From the NCBI GenBank assembly GCA_024279035.1, contig JAJRSA010000035.1, forward strand, positions 1 to 37,821: a stretch of 37,821 nt of DNA, read 5' to 3'. Below are positions 35,264 through 37,821 of the stretch, in pieces; within the stretch, counting starts at the first letter, position 1, and every line of letters starts with the position of its first letter. A program made the position numbers and the translations under genes. The notes beneath the pieces were generated by a model, which was not told where the DNA came from, made no database searches, and saw nothing but the letters and a program-made list of their open reading frames with translations. Source of the DNA: Alphaproteobacteria bacterium. Lineage in GTDB: Bacteria; Pseudomonadota; Alphaproteobacteria; Micavibrionales; Micavibrionaceae.

Positions 35264-36385
35264 TCATGTCGCCAAGTGCGACGGAGTATGTATGTAGTCC
35301 ATTTTTAAGGACTGTGCAACATCTTTATTTGTTATTTCTCCATGACACACATTTAATCCCGCTCTAAAGTTAGGATCTTCTTTCATACAAGCCACCCAGC
35401 CTTGATTTGCAAGTTTCAAGGCATAGGGCAAGACAACGTGATTGAGAGCTAAGGCAGAGGTCAAGGGCACAGCCCCAGGCATGTTCGCCACACAATAATG
35501 GACAATCCCGTCTACTTCATAAATAGGTGCATTATGTGTTGTCGGGTGACTGGTCTCAAAGCATCCCCCTTGATCAATAGCAATATCCACCATCACAGCC
35601 CCCTTCTTCATGGTTTTAAGCATTTCTCGTGTCACAAGTTTAGGCGCAGAAGCTCCTGGGACTAACACAGCCCCAATCACAAGATCAGACTCTTTGAGAA
35701 GAGCGCGTAATATCTCTTCCTCTGAAAAACAAATCTTTGCTTTTTGTCCAAAATGTCCTTTTAAAAACTTTATTTTTTCTTCCGAGCGCTCAAGAATGGT
35801 TACATCTGCGCCCATCCCCACAGCCACTTCCGCTGCATTAAATCCAGAGACCCCTCCTCCTATCACAAGAACCTTCGCAGGGTTAGCACCCACAACCCCT
35901 CCCATTAAGCGTCCGAGTCCTCGGCAGTGCTTTTGTAGAAAATGAGCACCTTCTTGCGTTGCCAAACGTCCAGCGACAACACTCATTGGTTCAAGAAGAG
36001 GTAAGCCTTTTCCATTCTCTCCCGTGACTGTTTCATACGCAATGGCCACACATTTTGAGTCAATAAGCGCTTGTGCTTGCTTAGGGTCTGGAGCAAGGTG
36101 AAGATAGGTAAATAGAATTTGACCCTCTCGTAACAGAGAACATTCTTGTCGTTGAGGTTCTTTTACTTTTACAATCATGCCAGCAGTTTGGAATACATCC
36201 TGCCCCGTTCCTAAAATTTTAGCGCCTGCCTCACGATACTCTTCATCAAAAAACCCAATCCCAGCTCCCGCATTCGTTTCCACATGAACATTATGCCCGT
36301 GCGCAATGAATTCCTTAACAGAAGAAGGGACAAGACCTACCCTATGTTCTTGAGCTTTAATCTCTTTTGGTACACCAATAATCAT
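35264..36385 (-). CDS. ald: Alanine dehydrogenase
   Basis: Reversible NAD-dependent oxidative deamination of L-alanine to pyruvate and ammonia. The 373-aa product matches the usual length (about 371). It starts MIIGVPKEIKAQEHRVGLVP and has the catalytic pair K75 (VKVKEP) and H96 (YLHLAPD), the Rossmann loop VIGGGVSG (174-181), and DIAIDQGGCFETS. The start is fixed by homology. The only Shine-Dalgarno-like sequence (GAGGG) lies in the 3' arm of a hairpin directly before the ATG, so expression may be conditional. tRNA-Asp follows 13 bp after the stop. Confidence 0.96.
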   Translation of the reverse strand: MIIGVPKEIKAQEHRVGLVPSSVKEFIAHGHNVHVETNAGAGIGFFDEEYREAGAKILGTGQDVFQTAGMIVKVKEPQRQECSLLREGQILFTYLHLAPDPKQAQALIDSKCVAIAYETVTGENGKGLPLLEPMSVVAGRLATQEGAHFLQKHCRGLGRLMGGVVGANPAKVLVIGGGVSGFNAAEVAVGMGADVTILERSEEKIKFLKGHFGQKAKICFSEEEILRALLKESDLVIGAVLVPGASAPKLVTREMLKTMKKGAVMVDIAIDQGGCFETSHPTTHNAPIYEVDGIVHYCVANMPGAVPLTSALALNHVVLPYALKLANQGWVACMKEDPNFRAGLNVCHGEITNKDVAQSLKMDYIHTPSHLAT

Positions 36386-36390
36386 GAAAA

Positions 36391-36418
36391 AACCCTCACA
36401 TTTGTTAATGCGAGGGTT
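36391..36418 (-). terminator. Terminator-like hairpin covering the ald ribosome-binding site
   Basis: On the minus strand AACCCTCGCATT and AATGTGAGGGTT form a 12-bp stem (one G-T pair) with a 4-nt loop, and the Ts at the stem end run into TTTTC just before the ald ATG (36385). It has the form of an intrinsic terminator 38 bp after the stop of the 102-aa gene. Its 3' arm also holds the only candidate ribosome-binding site of ald. It may therefore act as attenuator and translation switch. Confidence 0.7.
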
Positions 36419-36455
36419 CTATCATTCTTTTGCGTAGAATTCTATTATTAAAATG

Positions 36456-36764
36456 TTAAAGGTCTATAGTCCCTATATTTCCTTCAATGCATGGCTCTCC
36501 CTCTTCTAAAGAAACAGCCATTGGATTAAAATCTGTTTGGCTGATATAATTAAGATCTGAGTTCACAGACGGTCCAAACGCTCGATCTAAACCTCTACGT
36601 TCCTCGACAGGTTGCCCCTCCACATTGCGATAATGACTCACTAAGCTCATTTGAGGTTGAGCTACCGTAGATAAACCCAATTCATTCATCCGTCCGCCAT
36701 AGCCTTCTCGAGGAAAGACTTCCATTCCTCCAGACACTTTTAATCTATGTACACGAGCATTCAT
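36456..36764 (-). CDS. Small hydrophilic protein of unknown function
   Basis: A 102-aa product with no signal peptide or membrane helix. It is rich in Gly, Glu and Arg, with a basic N-terminus (NARVHRLKVSGGMEVFPREGYGGRMNELGL) and an acidic C-terminus ending in GTIDL. No family recognised. It is supported by a strong AAAGGAG ribosome-binding site at good spacing before the ATG. It is divergent from the pilin-like gene, sharing a 177-bp intergenic region, and lies upstream of ald with a terminator-like hairpin between. Confidence 0.65.
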   Translation of the reverse strand: MNARVHRLKVSGGMEVFPREGYGGRMNELGLSTVAQPQMSLVSHYRNVEGQPVEERRGLDRAFGPSVNSDLNYISQTDFNPMAVSLEEGEPCIEGNIGTIDL

Positions 36765-36941
36765 TAGATTTCTCCTTTATATCTATGCTTAAAGGATACC
36801 TCAGACTCTTTAATATTTTATTAATATCACGCCAGTCGCAACTTTTTCCGTACGGGATGCACACTCAACTAGGGATGACCCATAACTAATTATGAAGTGA
36901 GTCTTTTATATGATAGGCTGAATAAAAGGAATTACACACTT

Positions 36942-37655
36942 ATGGATATGGATATGGGGAGCACTACGCTCAAGGATAAACACCAGACACAACAAGGCAA
37001 TGTTTTATTTCTTATACTCATTGCTGTGGCACTCTTTGCAGCACTTTCCTACGCTGTCACGCAATCAGGCAGAGGCGGAGGCAATGCTGATAAGGAAAAA
37101 CAAGAAATGAAAATTGCAGAGTTTTTTCAGCAGGAAGCGCTTATTAGAACCTTTGTTTTACGGCAATATACACTCAACAAAGTAGATCAAGTCCGCTTTG
37201 ATGATAGCGCCTATAATGAAAATGGGACCGTCTTGAATGGGAGTTCTACAGGTACAGGGAGATCTGTTGGGATTTTTAACCCCATAGATGGTATTCATAA
37301 AATATATCCCCCCATTGAATTAGCTGAAAATTTAGGAAGTACCTTCGATTGGTCACTAAAGAATGCCCCACTACGCTTTCTGGGAAACGAAATCGGAACA
37401 ACGGCAGGGGATGAGGTATTGGTTGTGTGGAGATTATCCAAAGAAGTATGTGAAGCCATAAATCTAAAGCTTACAGGATCAAAAGCCATTCCAATAACGA
37501 GCGATCTAGCGGGTGGGCGTTATGAAGTTTTACGGCAAAATGGTGCTTTTTCAAGTGGTCTAACTGGATCTCATGATCTAGGATTGTTTCCAGGATGTAA
37601 TGAACGTCAAACATTCACGTCCTACATTTATTTTAGCTCCATCAGAGATAATTAA
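36942..37655 (+). CDS. Pilin-like (pseudopilin-type) membrane-anchored protein
   Basis: From the ATG at 36942 the product is 237 aa. A short polar leader ends in QQG, followed by a hydrophobic helix NVLFLILIAVALFAALSYAV, then a hydrophilic body. The Gly just before the helix resembles a prepilin peptidase site, but the Glu expected at position 5 of type IV pilins is absent. Two cysteines near the C-terminus (EVCEAIN and FPGCNER) may pair. From memory, similar GNVLFLILIAVALFAALS proteins occur in several alphaproteobacteria with unassigned roles. An in-frame GTG start at 36897 is possible, but AAGGA favours 36942. Confidence 0.7.
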   Translation: MDMDMGSTTLKDKHQTQQGNVLFLILIAVALFAALSYAVTQSGRGGGNADKEKQEMKIAEFFQQEALIRTFVLRQYTLNKVDQVRFDDSAYNENGTVLNGSSTGTGRSVGIFNPIDGIHKIYPPIELAENLGSTFDWSLKNAPLRFLGNEIGTTAGDEVLVVWRLSKEVCEAINLKLTGSKAIPITSDLAGGRYEVLRQNGAFSSGLTGSHDLGLFPGCNERQTFTSYIYFSSIRDN

Positions 37656-37693
37656 CCCCTCCCCCGCTTCATTTATGAACCCTAAAAGCCTGT

Positions 37694-37821
37694 TTAAAAT
37701 CTTTTTAGTATTAACACAGCGAAAGCAAGTGTTACCATTTGCAAAGATGTATTAAGTTTTCTTTCGCAATTTTTCCAAAGTCTTCGGCATTTTTCTAGCC
37801 ATGCAAAAGATCTTTCAACGA
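37694..37821 (-). CDS. IS5-family (IS4/IS5 superfamily) transposase, C-terminal end, cut by window edge
   Basis: Reading the minus strand inward from the window edge gives 41 codons and a TAA: VERSFAWLEKCRRLW, then a stretch ending VLILKRF. VER-FAWL--CRRL followed by a hydrophobic LxFAxxxLxR end is the hallmark of IS5-type DDE transposases, where the Glu of VER is the last catalytic acid. Only the 3' end lies in the window, so it cannot be said whether the element is intact. The 38 bp to the pilin-like gene probably contain the IS end, but its inverted repeat cannot be defined from one side. Confidence 0.8.
   Translation of the reverse strand, partial: VERSFAWLEKCRRLWKNCERKLNTSLQMVTLAFAVLILKRF

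Overview
The window looks like a chromosomal piece of a fairly AT-rich alphaproteobacterium. Support comes from gene order and gene types: a split 14-gene nuo operon running into birA, then coaX and rnj; a short (445 aa) ProRS next to a DUF1467 protein and lolC/lolD; and an rpsB-tsf-pyrH block. No genus can be named from sequence alone. The pilin-like gene at the right end recalls proteins I associate with Micavibrio-like or Holosporales-like lineages (weak inference). Genes end in TGA as well as TAA and TAG, so the genetic code is standard. Nearly all core genes are on the minus strand, so transcription runs right to left.

Layout from left to right: (1) 1-3.6 kb: a frameshifted SAM methyltransferase cut by the window edge, then pyrH, tsf and rpsB. 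(2) 3.6-5.0 kb: a 75-aa membrane peptide behind a near-consensus promoter that sits inside a perfect inverted repeat, and an Acg-like nitroreductase. (3) 5.1-9.2 kb: dnaE and a lone plus-strand DUF1826-like gene. (4) 9.2-14.0 kb: a tightly packed operon (symporter-like C-terminal protein, DUF1467, secreted protein, proS, lolC, half-size EamA protein, lolD). (5) 14.2-16.6 kb: rnj and coaX. (6) 16.6-18.6 kb: a plus-strand accessory islet that separates coaX from birA; it carries a promoter-terminator mini-unit, a palindromic repeat, a fractured peptidoglycan-binding/muramidase gene and an internally duplicated membrane protein. (7) 18.6-35.0 kb: birA and the complete nuoA-N operon, which also carries a MazG-like pyrophosphohydrolase and several palindromic elements. 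(8) 35.1-37.8 kb: tRNA-Asp, ald with a hairpin directly before its start codon, a divergent pair of small genes (102 aa; pilin-like 247... residues counted from the first supported ATG give 237 aa), and the 3' end of an IS5-type transposase cut by the window edge.

The most interesting structure is a family of intergenic elements sharing the ends GTCAT...ATGAC. Each end is a short palindrome (about 8-bp stem), and the two ends are inverted relative to each other. I count eight two-ended elements plus one solitary degenerate unit. Most are 68-112 bp and carry no gene. Two, both inside the nuo operon, enclose a 96-codon GIY-YIG nuclease gene: one intact (31748-32196, with 27-bp perfect inverted repeats abutting its stop codon) and one dead (29436-29794, two in-frame TGA codons). 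This is the architecture of a REP/RAYT-like system with a GIY-YIG nuclease in place of the transposase, and it is the best candidate here for an under-described mobile or domesticated system.

How the core genes work together: NuoA-N form the proton-pumping NADH:quinone oxidoreductase; BirA biotinylates carboxylases and CoaX starts CoA synthesis; RNase J processes RNA; LolC/LolD release lipoproteins towards the outer membrane; DnaE replicates DNA; and PyrH, EF-Ts, S2 and ProRS serve nucleotide supply and translation.
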